Shown: positions 26,196 through 34,553 of the stretch, piece after piece
How the letters are laid out: the number at the start of each line of letters is the position of its first letter
How positions within the stretch are numbered: the first letter of the stretch is position 1
Source of the DNA: Paraburkholderia sp.
GTDB taxonomy: Bacteria > Pseudomonadota > Gammaproteobacteria > Burkholderiales > Burkholderiaceae
Assembly: GCF_024281035.1 (NCBI RefSeq)
Contig: NZ_JAMXLH010000076.1
Span: forward strand, 57,548 to 121,547
Reading direction: 5' to 3'
DNA length: 64,000 nt
Program-made: the position numbers and the translations under genes
The notes under the pieces: generated by a model
Databases searched by the model: none
What the model was told of the DNA's origin: nothing
What the model saw: only the letters and a program-made list of their open reading frames with translations

Positions 26196-26300
26196 CGGCC
26201 TGCCGGTATTTCGTGGACGTGCCGGCGCGCGTGAGACGGACCCAGAGCGCGCCATTCGGGCAGCGTGCGCCGCCCCTTGTACTTACCCATCTCGTCTGCA

Positions 26301-26327
26301 TTAGCGGCAGGATGACGGGAAAATTTA
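26301..26327 (-). promoter_or_regulatory. Sigma-28 promoter of ycgR
   Basis: On the minus strand TAAATTTT-N11-GCCGCTAA, with a single mismatch in the -35 box and one in the -10 box compared with the FliA consensus. It lies about 106 bp before the ycgR start in the ycgR-flgJ gap. Confidence 0.75.
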
Positions 26328-26463
26328 GGGCGCGCCACAAAAAAATCCGGCAAAAAATCCAGCTGGCATGGCTTTGCGGCCATCGTGGCGGGATCGTCGT
26401 GCAGGCAACGTTTGCGCTTCGGCGAGGTGCGTTCGCAAGCCCGTTGCTGCTGCGAACAGGCCT

Positions 26464-27477
26464 TTAGCTCATCTGCTGCATGACCGAGAGGAGCTTCTGC
26501 GCGTAGTGCGGATCGGTGGCATAACCCGCGCGCTGCATGCCCTGCGCGAAACTTTCCGCGCTGTGCGAATGGTTGATGACCGACGCATAGCGCGGGTTGC
26601 TCTTGAGCAGCGTGGCGTAGTCGGCCATCGCGTCTTCGTACGAGTCGTACGCGCGGAATTTCGCCACCACGCGGTGCGGCTCGCCGTTCACGTATTCGGT
26701 CGTGACCGTCGAGACGGTCTTGCCGGTCCAGTCCTTCGACGCCTTGATGCCGAAGACGTTGTGGCTCGCCGAGCCGTCCGCCTTCTTGATCTCGCGCTTG
26801 CCCCAGCCCGACTCCAGCGCGGCCTGGCCGATGATGAAGCGTGCCGGGATGCCGGTCGATGCGCTCGCCTGCTGCGCGGCGTTGGCGAGCTTGTCGACGA
26901 ACGCGTCCGCCGAGGCGTCGCCGTTGCCGTGCACCGCGGGCATGAGCGCGCTGTTGCCGCCGTAGCCCCGGCCGTTCGCGAGCGCGCCGTTGGCCGCCGC
27001 GTTGCCGTACGCGCGGCCGAGCGCGTTGAGCATCGCGAGGTTGCCCGCGCTGCCGCTTGCACCCAAACCCGCGCCCGCGCCCGAGCCTGCGAGACCCGAA
27101 AGCGCGTTGGCCACGCCGCCCGCACCCTCGCCGCCGTCCGCGCCAAGCGCCGCGCCGCCCATGCTGCGCGTGAGCTGCTTGAGCATCGCGTTCGCGACGC
27201 CGATGCCCTTGTTCGACATCTGCTGCGCGAGCTGCTGATCGAGCATCGACATGAACGTATTGCCGTCGCGCGAATCGAGCGGGCCGTCGTCGGGCGTCGC
27301 TTCGCGCATGCTCTTGAGCATCATCTGCGTGAAGACGGCGTCGAACTGCTTCGCCGCCATCTTGACGCCCTGCTGCGGCGCGGCGTTCGCGGCCGCGCGC
27401 ATCGCGTCGAAGCCGTGAACGTCGAGCGCGAAGCGGTTGGTGATGTCGAGATTGTTGTCGATCTTCGAGCTGTCCAT
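26464..27477 (-). CDS. flgJ: FlgJ, rod-cap and peptidoglycan hydrolase
   Basis: 337 residues. The N-terminal rod-capping domain contains AAKQFDAVFTQMMLKSMREA. A Gly/Ala/Asn-rich linker (about residues 110-190) follows, then a glucosaminidase-type muramidase domain. That domain has the catalytic Glu in IGQAALESGWGKREIKKADG and the motif HNVFGIKASKDWTGK. It digests the wall locally to let the rod through. It follows flgI by 11 bp. Confidence 0.94.
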   Translation of the reverse strand: MDSSKIDNNLDITNRFALDVHGFDAMRAAANAAPQQGVKMAAKQFDAVFTQMMLKSMREATPDDGPLDSRDGNTFMSMLDQQLAQQMSNKGIGVANAMLKQLTRSMGGAALGADGGEGAGGVANALSGLAGSGAGAGLGASGSAGNLAMLNALGRAYGNAAANGALANGRGYGGNSALMPAVHGNGDASADAFVDKLANAAQQASASTGIPARFIIGQAALESGWGKREIKKADGSASHNVFGIKASKDWTGKTVSTVTTEYVNGEPHRVVAKFRAYDSYEDAMADYATLLKSNPRYASVINHSHSAESFAQGMQRAGYATDPHYAQKLLSVMQQMS

Positions 27478-27488
27478 TTTGACGATCC

Positions 27489-28700
27489 TTAGATGATCTC
27501 GAGGTCGGCGCGCAGTGCGCCCGCCGCCTTCATCGCCTGCAGGATCGACATCAGGTCCGCCGGTGTCGCGCCGAGCGCATTGAGCGCCTTGACGACTTCG
27601 GCCAGATTGGCGCCCGCCGTCACGAGCTTGAGCGATCCGTTGTCCTGCTTCAACTGGATCTGCGACTGGCGCGCCGCCACCGTGTTGCCGTTCGAGAACG
27701 CGCCGGGCTGGCTCACCACGGTCTGCGTGTTGATGACGACCGAGAGGTTGCCGTGCGCCACCGCGCAGCTATCGAGCGTCACCATCTGGTTCATCACGAT
27801 CGAGCCGGTGCGCGCGTTGAGAATCACCTTCGCCGCAGGCTGGGCCGGGTGCACGTTCAGGCTCTGGATCTGCGCGATGAAGCCCACCTGCGCGGACGGA
27901 TCGGCGGGGCCGCGGACCTGGATCGTGCGTCCGTCGAGCGGCATGGCCGTGCCCGAGCCGAACATGTTGTTGATGGCCGCCACGATGCGCTGCGTCGTGT
28001 CGTAATCCATATCGTTCACTTCCAGCTGCAGGATGCCGCCTTGCTGCGCGACGGGCGACGGCACGGCGCGCTCCACGATCGCGCCGCCCGCGATGCGTCC
28101 TGCCGCGAGCTGGTTCACCTGCACCTTGCTGCCGTTGGCCGACGCGCCCGCGCCGCCCACCGCCACGTTGCCCTGCGCGAGCGCATACACCTGGCCGTCC
28201 GCGCCCTTGAGCGGCGTGAGCAGCAGCGTGCCGCCGCGCACGCTCTTCGCGTTCGCGAGCGACGAAACCGTCACGTCGATCGGCTCGCCCGGCCGCGCGA
28301 ACGGCGGCAGCACCGCCGTCACCATCACGGCGGCGACGTTCTTGAGCTGCATGTTGTTGAGCGTCTGCGACGCCGCGCCGTTCGCACTCGACGTGTTGTT
28401 GATCGAGATGCCGAGGTTCGCGAGCATGTTCGCGAGCGTCTGCGTCGTGAACGGCGCCTGGGTGGTCTGGTCGCCGGTGCCGTCGAGGCCCACGACGAGG
28501 CCGTAGCCGATCAGCGGGTTGTCGCGCACGCCCTGGAACGTCGCGAGGTCCTTCACGCGCTCGGCGCGCGCGGGCGTGGCGAGCGTGAAGAGCGCCGCAC
28601 AGGCGAAAAGACAGGAAAGGCAGCGGGCCACTATGCGCAGCGCGGCGAACATGTCTTTTGCGCGCGAGCGGCGCGCCTGCTTGATGCGGATCGTCACCAT
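27489..28700 (-). CDS. flgI: FlgI, P-ring protein
   Basis: Periplasmic ring around the rod. It has a Sec signal ending in ATPARA, then ERVKDLATFQGVRDNPLIGY, the family's mature start. Further conserved parts are LDGTGDQTTQAPFTTQTLAN and the C-terminal LNALGATPADLMSILQAMKA. The first ATG overlaps the flgH stop and gives 403 residues. An internal ATG 16 codons later would give 387 residues with a more ordinary signal peptide. Neither has a clear ribosome site, so coupling to flgH is likely. Confidence 0.95.
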   Translation of the reverse strand: MVTIRIKQARRSRAKDMFAALRIVARCLSCLFACAALFTLATPARAERVKDLATFQGVRDNPLIGYGLVVGLDGTGDQTTQAPFTTQTLANMLANLGISINNTSSANGAASQTLNNMQLKNVAAVMVTAVLPPFARPGEPIDVTVSSLANAKSVRGGTLLLTPLKGADGQVYALAQGNVAVGGAGASANGSKVQVNQLAAGRIAGGAIVERAVPSPVAQQGGILQLEVNDMDYDTTQRIVAAINNMFGSGTAMPLDGRTIQVRGPADPSAQVGFIAQIQSLNVHPAQPAAKVILNARTGSIVMNQMVTLDSCAVAHGNLSVVINTQTVVSQPGAFSNGNTVAARQSQIQLKQDNGSLKLVTAGANLAEVVKALNALGATPADLMSILQAMKAAGALRADLEII

Positions 28701-29395
28701 GGCGCGATGTTCAGGAAAAAGCGTTGCAGCCAGCCCATCGTCTCCGCCTCGTCGATCACGCCCTTCGCGGAGTATTCGATGCGCGCATCGGCGACGTCGG
28801 TGGAGAGCACGGAGTTGTCGCCGGCAACGGTGTTCGGGTTGACGACGCCGGAGAAGCGCACGTATTCGTTGCCCTGGTTGATGAGCATCTGCTTCTCGCC
28901 GGACACGACGAGATTGCCGTTGGGCAGCACGTTCGTCACGGTCACGGTGATCACGCCGTTGAACGTGTTCGACGCCTTCGCGCCGCCCGTGGAGTCGAAC
29001 TGGTTCGCGCCCGTCGCGTCCAGATTCATGCGCGAGAAGACGCCCGGCGCGAAGCCCGCGTTCGGCACGGTGAAATTCGTGGTGCTGCCGCGCTTCGTGT
29101 TGGCGCCCGAGGACTTCTGCGCGTTGATGTTTTCGGCGATCACGATCGTGAGGATGTCGCCGATGTTGCGCGGGCGCTGGTCCTCGAAGAGCGGCCGGCC
29201 CGCGTAGCCCGGGTTGTAGATCGAGCCCGGCGACATGTTCACCGGCGGCGCGGGCGGCACGGCCGTCATCGGCTGCTGCGTGATCGGCGGCCGGTTGGGG
29301 ATGTATGCGCAACCGCCGAGCGCGAGCAGGGCAGCGCCGGCCACGAGGGCCGTCGCGCGCATGCAAAGGTTGATACGTGCCGCCATGCTATTCAC
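28694..29395 (-). CDS. flgH: FlgH, L-ring lipoprotein
   Basis: Outer-membrane ring protein. The 233-residue precursor has a lipoprotein signal with lipobox LALGGC, placing the lipidated cysteine at about residue 29. The conserved mature sequence contains RNIGDILTIVIAENINAQKS, NVLPNGNLVVSGEKQMLINQ and VRFSGVVNPNTV. The stop overlaps the flgI start. Confidence 0.96.
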   Translation of the reverse strand: MNSMAARINLCMRATALVAGAALLALGGCAYIPNRPPITQQPMTAVPPAPPVNMSPGSIYNPGYAGRPLFEDQRPRNIGDILTIVIAENINAQKSSGANTKRGSTTNFTVPNAGFAPGVFSRMNLDATGANQFDSTGGAKASNTFNGVITVTVTNVLPNGNLVVSGEKQMLINQGNEYVRFSGVVNPNTVAGDNSVLSTDVADARIEYSAKGVIDEAETMGWLQRFFLNIAPW

Positions 29396-29428
29396 CGCCT
29401 CGATTCCACCGCCTCGATTCCGTCAGCA

Positions 29429-30217
29429 TCAAACCTGCATCTGGGTGAGCGTCTGCAACATCTGGTCCGACGTGTTGACGGCCTTGCTGTTGATTTCGTA
29501 CGCGCGCTGGGTCTCGATCATGTTCACGAGTTCCTGCACGACATTCACGTTCGACGATTCGATGTAGCCCTGGTTGAGCGTGCCCGAGCCGTTCAGGCCA
29601 GGCGTCGTGATCGTGGGCGCGCCCGACGAAGCCGTTTCCGACACGAGGTTCTCGCCGTTCGACTGCAGGCCGGTCGGGTTGATGAACATCGCGAGCTGCA
29701 GCGAGCCGATCGTCGTGCTGGCGCTCGAACCGGCCGTCGTGACCGTGACCACGCCGTCGCTGCCGACGGTGAGCGAGGTCGCGTTCGCGGGCACCGTGAT
29801 CGCCGGGATCACCTGGTAGCCGCTCGCGGTCACGAGCTGGCCCTGCGAGTTGGTCTGGAACGAGCCGTCGCGCGTGTAGTTGGTCGTGCCGTCCGGCATC
29901 TGCACCTGGAAGAAGCCCGCGCCGTTGATCGCGAGGTCCTTCGAGTTGCCGGTCTGCTGCAGGTTGCCCTGCGTGTACAGGCGCTCGGTGGCGATCTGCT
30001 GCACGCCGGTGCCGACCTGGCTGCCCGAGGGCAGTTCGGTTTGCTGCGTCGAGTTCGCGCCGGGCTGGCGCAGCGTCTGGTACATCAGGTCTTCGAACAC
30101 GGCGCGCGAGCCCTTGAAGCCGTTGGTGCTCACGTTCGCGAGGTTGTTCGAGATCACGTCCATCTGCGCCTGCTGCGCATTCATGCCGGTAGCGGCGATG
30201 TAGAGCGATCGATTCAC
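29429..30217 (-). CDS. flgG: FlgG, distal rod protein
   Basis: 262 residues, the family's standard length. The start MNRSLYIAATGMNAQQAQMD and NNLANVSTNGFKGSRAVFED, with the C-terminal LVNMIETQRAYEINSKAVNT, identify it as FlgG. The central part carries the DLAINGAGFFQVQMPDGTTN motif. It sits between flgF and flgH. Confidence 0.97.
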   Translation of the reverse strand: MNRSLYIAATGMNAQQAQMDVISNNLANVSTNGFKGSRAVFEDLMYQTLRQPGANSTQQTELPSGSQVGTGVQQIATERLYTQGNLQQTGNSKDLAINGAGFFQVQMPDGTTNYTRDGSFQTNSQGQLVTASGYQVIPAITVPANATSLTVGSDGVVTVTTAGSSASTTIGSLQLAMFINPTGLQSNGENLVSETASSGAPTITTPGLNGSGTLNQGYIESSNVNVVQELVNMIETQRAYEINSKAVNTSDQMLQTLTQMQV

Positions 30218-30263
30218 GGTGTTTTTCTCCCGGTCGGGCCGCGCTCGGCGCAGCCCTCAATGC

Positions 30264-31022
30264 TTAGGTGAACTGGAGCAGCTGGTTGGCGGTCTGTTCG
30301 TTCTGGTCGGCGGTCTGCATCAGCTTCGTCTGCATCTGGAACTGGCGCGCGTTGGTGATCATCGAGACCATCGCCGCCACCGGATTGACGTTGCTGCCTT
30401 CGATCGATTCCGTCGCGATCTGCACGGTCTGGTCGGCATCGGCCGGATTGCCGTCGGCCGTGCGGAAGAGACCGTCGTCGCCGCGCGTGAGCGTGCCCGC
30501 GGGCGGGTTGACGAACTTGATCTGGTCGATCATCGCGATCGCGTTGGGCTGGCTTCCGGGCGCGAGGGCCGAGACCGTGCCGTCCGAGCCGATCGTCACC
30601 GCCGAGCCCGGCGGCACCGCGATCGGGCCGCCGCTGCCGATCACCTGCAGGTTGTTGGCGGTCACGAGCTGGCCGTTCGAATCGACGTGCAGATCGCCCG
30701 CACGCGTGTAGGCCTCGTTGCCGTCAGCCGTCTGCACGGCCATGAAGCCCGCGCCCTGGATCGCGATGTCGAGCGGATTGCCGGTGCGCGAGATCGCGCC
30801 GGGCGTCATGTCCGCGCCGGGCGTGGCCGACAGCACGAACGTACGCGTCGTCTGGTCGTTGACCGTCGAGCCGTCGCCGAACGACATCGGCACGTCGCGA
30901 AAGTTGGCGAGGTGCGCGCGAAAACCCGTGGTCGAGACGTTCGCCAGGTTGTTCGCCACGACGGCCTGCTGTTCGAGCGCCTGGGTGGCGCCCGTCATTG
31001 CTGTGTAGATCAATCGGTCCAT
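30264..31022 (-). CDS. flgF: FlgF, proximal rod protein
   Basis: 252 residues. The N-terminus MDRLIYTAMTGATQALEQQA and NNLANVSTTGFRAHLANFRD, with the end MVSMITNARQFQMQTKLMQT, are FlgF-specific within the rod family. The contained LDIAIQGAGFMAVQTADGNE is the shared rod/hook motif. Confidence 0.96.
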   Translation of the reverse strand: MDRLIYTAMTGATQALEQQAVVANNLANVSTTGFRAHLANFRDVPMSFGDGSTVNDQTTRTFVLSATPGADMTPGAISRTGNPLDIAIQGAGFMAVQTADGNEAYTRAGDLHVDSNGQLVTANNLQVIGSGGPIAVPPGSAVTIGSDGTVSALAPGSQPNAIAMIDQIKFVNPPAGTLTRGDDGLFRTADGNPADADQTVQIATESIEGSNVNPVAAMVSMITNARQFQMQTKLMQTADQNEQTANQLLQFT

Positions 31023-31057
31023 GGTTCGCCCGGAGCCTCAAGTGCCTGATGGGTGGC

Positions 31058-32323
31058 TTACAGCTGCAGCAGCGACTGGTCGACGGTCTGCTGCGTCTTG
31101 ATCGTCTGCGCGTTCGCCTGGTAGTTGCGCTGCGCGGTGATCAGGTCGACGAGCTGGCTCGTGAGGTCGACGTTCGACTGCTCCAGCGCACCGCCCTGCA
31201 GCGTGCCGTGGTTCGTGCTGCCCGGCGCGGAGATCTGCGCGACGCCCGACTGGATCGTCTGCTCGAACTGGTTGCCGCCGAGGTTCACGAGCCCGTTCGG
31301 GTTGTTGAACGTCGCGAGCACGATCTGGCCGAGCGCCATGGTCTGGCCGTTCGAGTAGTTGCCGGTGATCGTGCCGTCCGTGCCGATCGAGAAGTTCGAG
31401 AGCGTGCCGCTCGCATAACCGTTCTGCGTGAGGTTGTTCACGCCGCTCGCGCCGCCGTACTGGGTCGTGCCCTTGAAGTCGATGGTGAGGGTTTGCGGAT
31501 TGGCGGCGCCGTCGGTCGGCGTCGTGGTGAACGTGAAGGAGCCCGAGCCGTTCGTCGCGGTCGCGAGCGAGACCGGCGCGAGCGCGGCGGCCCCGGTGCC
31601 GAGCGTCGAGCCCGAGATCTGACCCGACGAGTTGAACGCGATCTGGCCGAGGTCCGTCGTCTTGCCGTTCGACGTCACGTAGGCTTCGGCCTGCCCGACG
31701 GCGCTCTGCACGAAGTACATGTTGACCTGCTCTGTGCCGCCGAGCGTGTCGTAGGCCGTGACCGCGGTCGAGTAGCTGTAGCTGGTCGGATCGGCCGGGT
31801 TGAACGTCGTGGTGGTCGGCTTGGTGGCCTGCGCATTCAGGTTCAGCTGCGCGGTGATGTTCGTCGTCGCGAGCGGCGCGATGTTGGTGGTCGGCACCTG
31901 CAGCGGCACTGTCTGGGCCGTGTTGATGATGCCGCTCGGGCCCGCCGCGTAGCCCATCAGATCGTTGCCCGCGGCATCGACGATAAAGCCGCTCTTGTTG
32001 AGGTTGAACACGCCGTTGCGCGTGTACGTGATCGAACCGTTGTTCGACATCTGGTAGAAACCGTTGCCGTTGATCGCGACGTCGAGCGCCTGGCCCGTCG
32101 TGTTGATCGTGCCCTGCGAGAAGTTCTGCTGAACCTCCGACATCGACGCGCCGAGACCGATCTGCATGTTGACTGCGGTCGCGACCGAGTTCGCGTAGAC
32201 GTCCGCGAACTGCGCCGTGCTCGACTTGAAGCCCACGGTGTTCGCATTGGCGATGTTGTTGCCGACCACGTCGAGATCGTTCGACGCCGCGGCGAGACCG
32301 CTCAGACCTTGCTGGTAACCCAT
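31058..32323 (-). CDS. flgE: FlgE, hook protein
   Basis: 421-residue subunit of the hook. The N-terminal motif SNDLDVVGNNIANANTVGFK and the C-terminal ALEQSNVDLTSQLVDLITAQ are conserved; the middle is a beta-rich surface domain with QVNMYFVQSA. It follows flgD directly, which supplies its cap. Confidence 0.96.
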   Translation of the reverse strand: MGYQQGLSGLAAASNDLDVVGNNIANANTVGFKSSTAQFADVYANSVATAVNMQIGLGASMSEVQQNFSQGTINTTGQALDVAINGNGFYQMSNNGSITYTRNGVFNLNKSGFIVDAAGNDLMGYAAGPSGIINTAQTVPLQVPTTNIAPLATTNITAQLNLNAQATKPTTTTFNPADPTSYSYSTAVTAYDTLGGTEQVNMYFVQSAVGQAEAYVTSNGKTTDLGQIAFNSSGQISGSTLGTGAAALAPVSLATATNGSGSFTFTTTPTDGAANPQTLTIDFKGTTQYGGASGVNNLTQNGYASGTLSNFSIGTDGTITGNYSNGQTMALGQIVLATFNNPNGLVNLGGNQFEQTIQSGVAQISAPGSTNHGTLQGGALEQSNVDLTSQLVDLITAQRNYQANAQTIKTQQTVDQSLLQL

Positions 32324-32349
32324 GTTTTCTGCTCCGCGTTATGTCTTGA

Positions 32350-33060
32350 TCAGAGGATGCCGGCCACGCTCGTGAGCGGGACAGTCTTGCCGTTGGCGAG
32401 CGAAACGCTCGGGGTGCCGTCCGCTTGCTGCATCACGGCCTGGACCTGGCTCGCGACGAGCGCGGAGGCCGTGCCCGGGTTGCCGTTGATCGTGGAGGTC
32501 GCGGTGATGTTGTATGTGCCGTCCGCGAGGGTGTTGCCCGACGAGTCCGCAGGCTTCCACGTAACCGGAACCGTGCCTGCCGCCTGCGGCCCGAGGTCGA
32601 TCGAGCCGACGATCTTGCCCGACGAGTCGCTGATCGTGAGCTTCACATCCGAGGCCGCCGCCGGCACCGAGACGCCGAGCTGCGGCACCGTGCCGCCCGA
32701 CACCGTCACGCTGCTGCTCGGGGCGAGCACCGACGAGCCGATCAGCAGTGCGGCCTGGGCGTTCTGGCCCGCGGAGAGCTGCGTCGAGAGCGACGAGAGC
32801 GACGTATTGAGCTGGCTGATGCCCGACACCGTGTTGATCTGGGCGAGCTGCGAGGTCATCTGCGAGCTGTCCATCGGATTGGTCGGATCCTGGTTCGTCA
32901 ACTGGGCGACGAGCAGTTGCAGGAACGTGGTCTGCAGGTTGCTTGCGCTCGTGCTGCTCGACGACGAACCGGCCGAGCTGGCGCTCGTGCCGTTCATCGT
33001 GTCGAGCAGTTGCGGCGACACGGTGGCGGAAGAGCCGCCGATAGTGGTGCTGGAGGTCAA
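32350..33060 (-). CDS. flgD: FlgD, hook-cap protein
   Basis: 236 residues. The Ser/Thr-rich N-terminus leads to LQTTFLQLLVAQLTNQDPTN and PMDSSQMTSQLAQINTVSGI, the defining FlgD motif. The C-terminal part holds two Ig-like beta domains. FlgD caps the growing hook and is removed later. Confidence 0.96.
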   Translation of the reverse strand: MTSSTTIGGSSATVSPQLLDTMNGTSASSAGSSSSSTSASNLQTTFLQLLVAQLTNQDPTNPMDSSQMTSQLAQINTVSGISQLNTSLSSLSTQLSAGQNAQAALLIGSSVLAPSSSVTVSGGTVPQLGVSVPAAASDVKLTISDSSGKIVGSIDLGPQAAGTVPVTWKPADSSGNTLADGTYNITATSTINGNPGTASALVASQVQAVMQQADGTPSVSLANGKTVPLTSVAGIL

Positions 33061-33166
33061 CGTGTTCTCCTCGGATGCGTTTCTGGTGCCGTTGCGTGGG
33101 GCGTGGCGTCGTGCGTGGCCTGGTGCGTGGCTTAACGTTTGCCTGATCGGGCGAACAAAGCGCCGC

Positions 33167-33592
33167 TCAGGTGCCGATCGTCAGTGTCTTGAGCATCAAT
33201 GCCTTGGCGGTGTTCAGCGTCTCCACGTTGGCCTGGTACGAGCGCGATGCCGAGATCATGTTCACCATTTCCTGGACCGGATCGACGTTCGGCATGGTCA
33301 CGTAGCCGTCGGCGTTCGCTGACGGGTTGCTCGGGTCGTACGTCTCTTTCATCGGCGTCGGGTCGTCGACCACGCCCGTCACCTTCACGCCGCCCACCTG
33401 CTGGCCCGACGCCGTGCGCGAGCCGCCGAGCGGATCGACCGCGAACACCACCTGCTTGGCCTTGTACGGCTTGCCGTCCGGGCCGGTGGTGGAGTCGGCG
33501 TTGGCAAGATTGGACGCCGTCACGTTCAGGCGCTGCGACTCGGCCGTCATGGCGGAGCCCGCAACGCTGAAAATGTTCATCAGGGATGGCAT
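33167..33592 (-). CDS. flgC: FlgC, proximal rod protein
   Basis: 141 residues. Conserved start MNIFSVAGSAMTAESQRLNV with TASNLANADSTTGPDG and the conserved end VDPVQEMVNMISASRSYQAN. A second ATG four codons in is possible. The gap to flgD (106 bp) is rich in GCGTGG repeats and that to flgB (134 bp) in CTGC repeats; neither has a gene. Confidence 0.96.
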   Translation of the reverse strand: MPSLMNIFSVAGSAMTAESQRLNVTASNLANADSTTGPDGKPYKAKQVVFAVDPLGGSRTASGQQVGGVKVTGVVDDPTPMKETYDPSNPSANADGYVTMPNVDPVQEMVNMISASRSYQANVETLNTAKALMLKTLTIGT

Positions 33593-33726
33593 GGTTTCAT
33601 TGACCTCACGGAATACGTATTCCTGTCGCGCTGCCTGCTGCGCTGTCTGCTATCTGCTAACTGCCGCCTTGCTGCCGTTCTTTGCTGTCCTGCTTCCCGG
33701 CGCCCGGGAACCGTGGCTCGAACCCG

Positions 33727-34350
33727 TTAGCTCGAACCCGACGTGATCGCCGAGAGCATCGTCTTGATCTGTTGCGAGAGCACGGTCATGCCCGATTCGA
33801 AATGCAGCGCGTTGTCCGCGAACTGCACGCGCTCGGTGTCGAGATCGACCGTGTTGCCGTCGAGCGCGGGCTGCGTCGGGTTGCGGTACATCACCGGGCT
33901 CGAGTACTGCTCGGTCGGCCCGCCCGTCGGGATCAGCTTCGCGTTGCCCGCCATGTGGCCGGACTCCGTGGACGCCATCGTCATCCCGCTCGTCACGCCC
34001 GCGGGCTGCGACATCGCGAGCGGCACGCCGTTGCTGCCGCCCATGCCCGCCGTGCCCGTCCCCCCCGAAATGCCCGAGCCGTTCGACGTGCCCGCGAGAC
34101 CCACGCTGCCCATCGAGCCCGTGGCATTCGCCATGCCGGTCATCCCCGCCGAGCCGGACATCCCCGAAGCGCCCGTCGCCCCGGCGCGCCTCAGCGCGCC
34201 CGAGAGCGACGCCGAAAAGTCCACGTCGCGCGCGAGGTAGCCCGGCGTATCGGCGTTCGCGATGTTCGCGGACAGCAGCGCCTGGCGGGTGGCGCGCACG
34301 TCGAGCGCTTCGCGGCCGAACGCGAATTCGGCGTCGAGTTTGTCCAGCAT
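33727..34350 (-). CDS. flgB: FlgB, proximal rod protein with Gly/Ser/Met-rich insertion
   Basis: 207 residues where about 135-150 is usual. Residues 1-56 (RATRQALLSANIANADTPGY) and the C-terminal part (VDLDTERVQFADNALHFESG) are ordinary FlgB. About residues 57-125 are an inserted Gly/Ser/Met/Ala-rich segment, for example GASGMSGSAGMTGMANATG. The reading frame is unbroken. It is the first gene of the flgBCDEFGHI operon and is divergent from flgA. Confidence 0.93.
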   Translation of the reverse strand: MLDKLDAEFAFGREALDVRATRQALLSANIANADTPGYLARDVDFSASLSGALRRAGATGASGMSGSAGMTGMANATGSMGSVGLAGTSNGSGISGGTGTAGMGGSNGVPLAMSQPAGVTSGMTMASTESGHMAGNAKLIPTGGPTEQYSSPVMYRNPTQPALDGNTVDLDTERVQFADNALHFESGMTVLSQQIKTMLSAITSGSS

Positions 34351-34457
34351 CGTGCGTTCTCCGTTACACGAAATGAGAGGCGGCAGGCGTGCGCACGACG
34401 CGCAGACCTTTTCGCATGGAGTGGAATCTTAGGGGCGCGTGGCAAGAACCAATCGGA

Positions 34458-34487
34458 CGAATAGCCGGGGAAGCGCCCCTCTATTCG
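34458..34487. promoter_or_regulatory. Candidate FlhDC operator between flgB and flgA
   Basis: Perfect 7-bp arms CGAATAG and CTATTCG flank 16 bp that contain GGGG and CCCC, so the whole element is an extended palindrome. It lies about 108 bp before flgB and 67 bp before flgA, which are divergent class II genes. It is the best example of the repeated element of this window. Confidence 0.65.
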
Positions 34488-34553
34488 ACGCAAACATGCC
34501 GGGCGGGCCGCCTAGAATGCGATGCGTGTCAATGCCTGAGATGGAGAACGACG

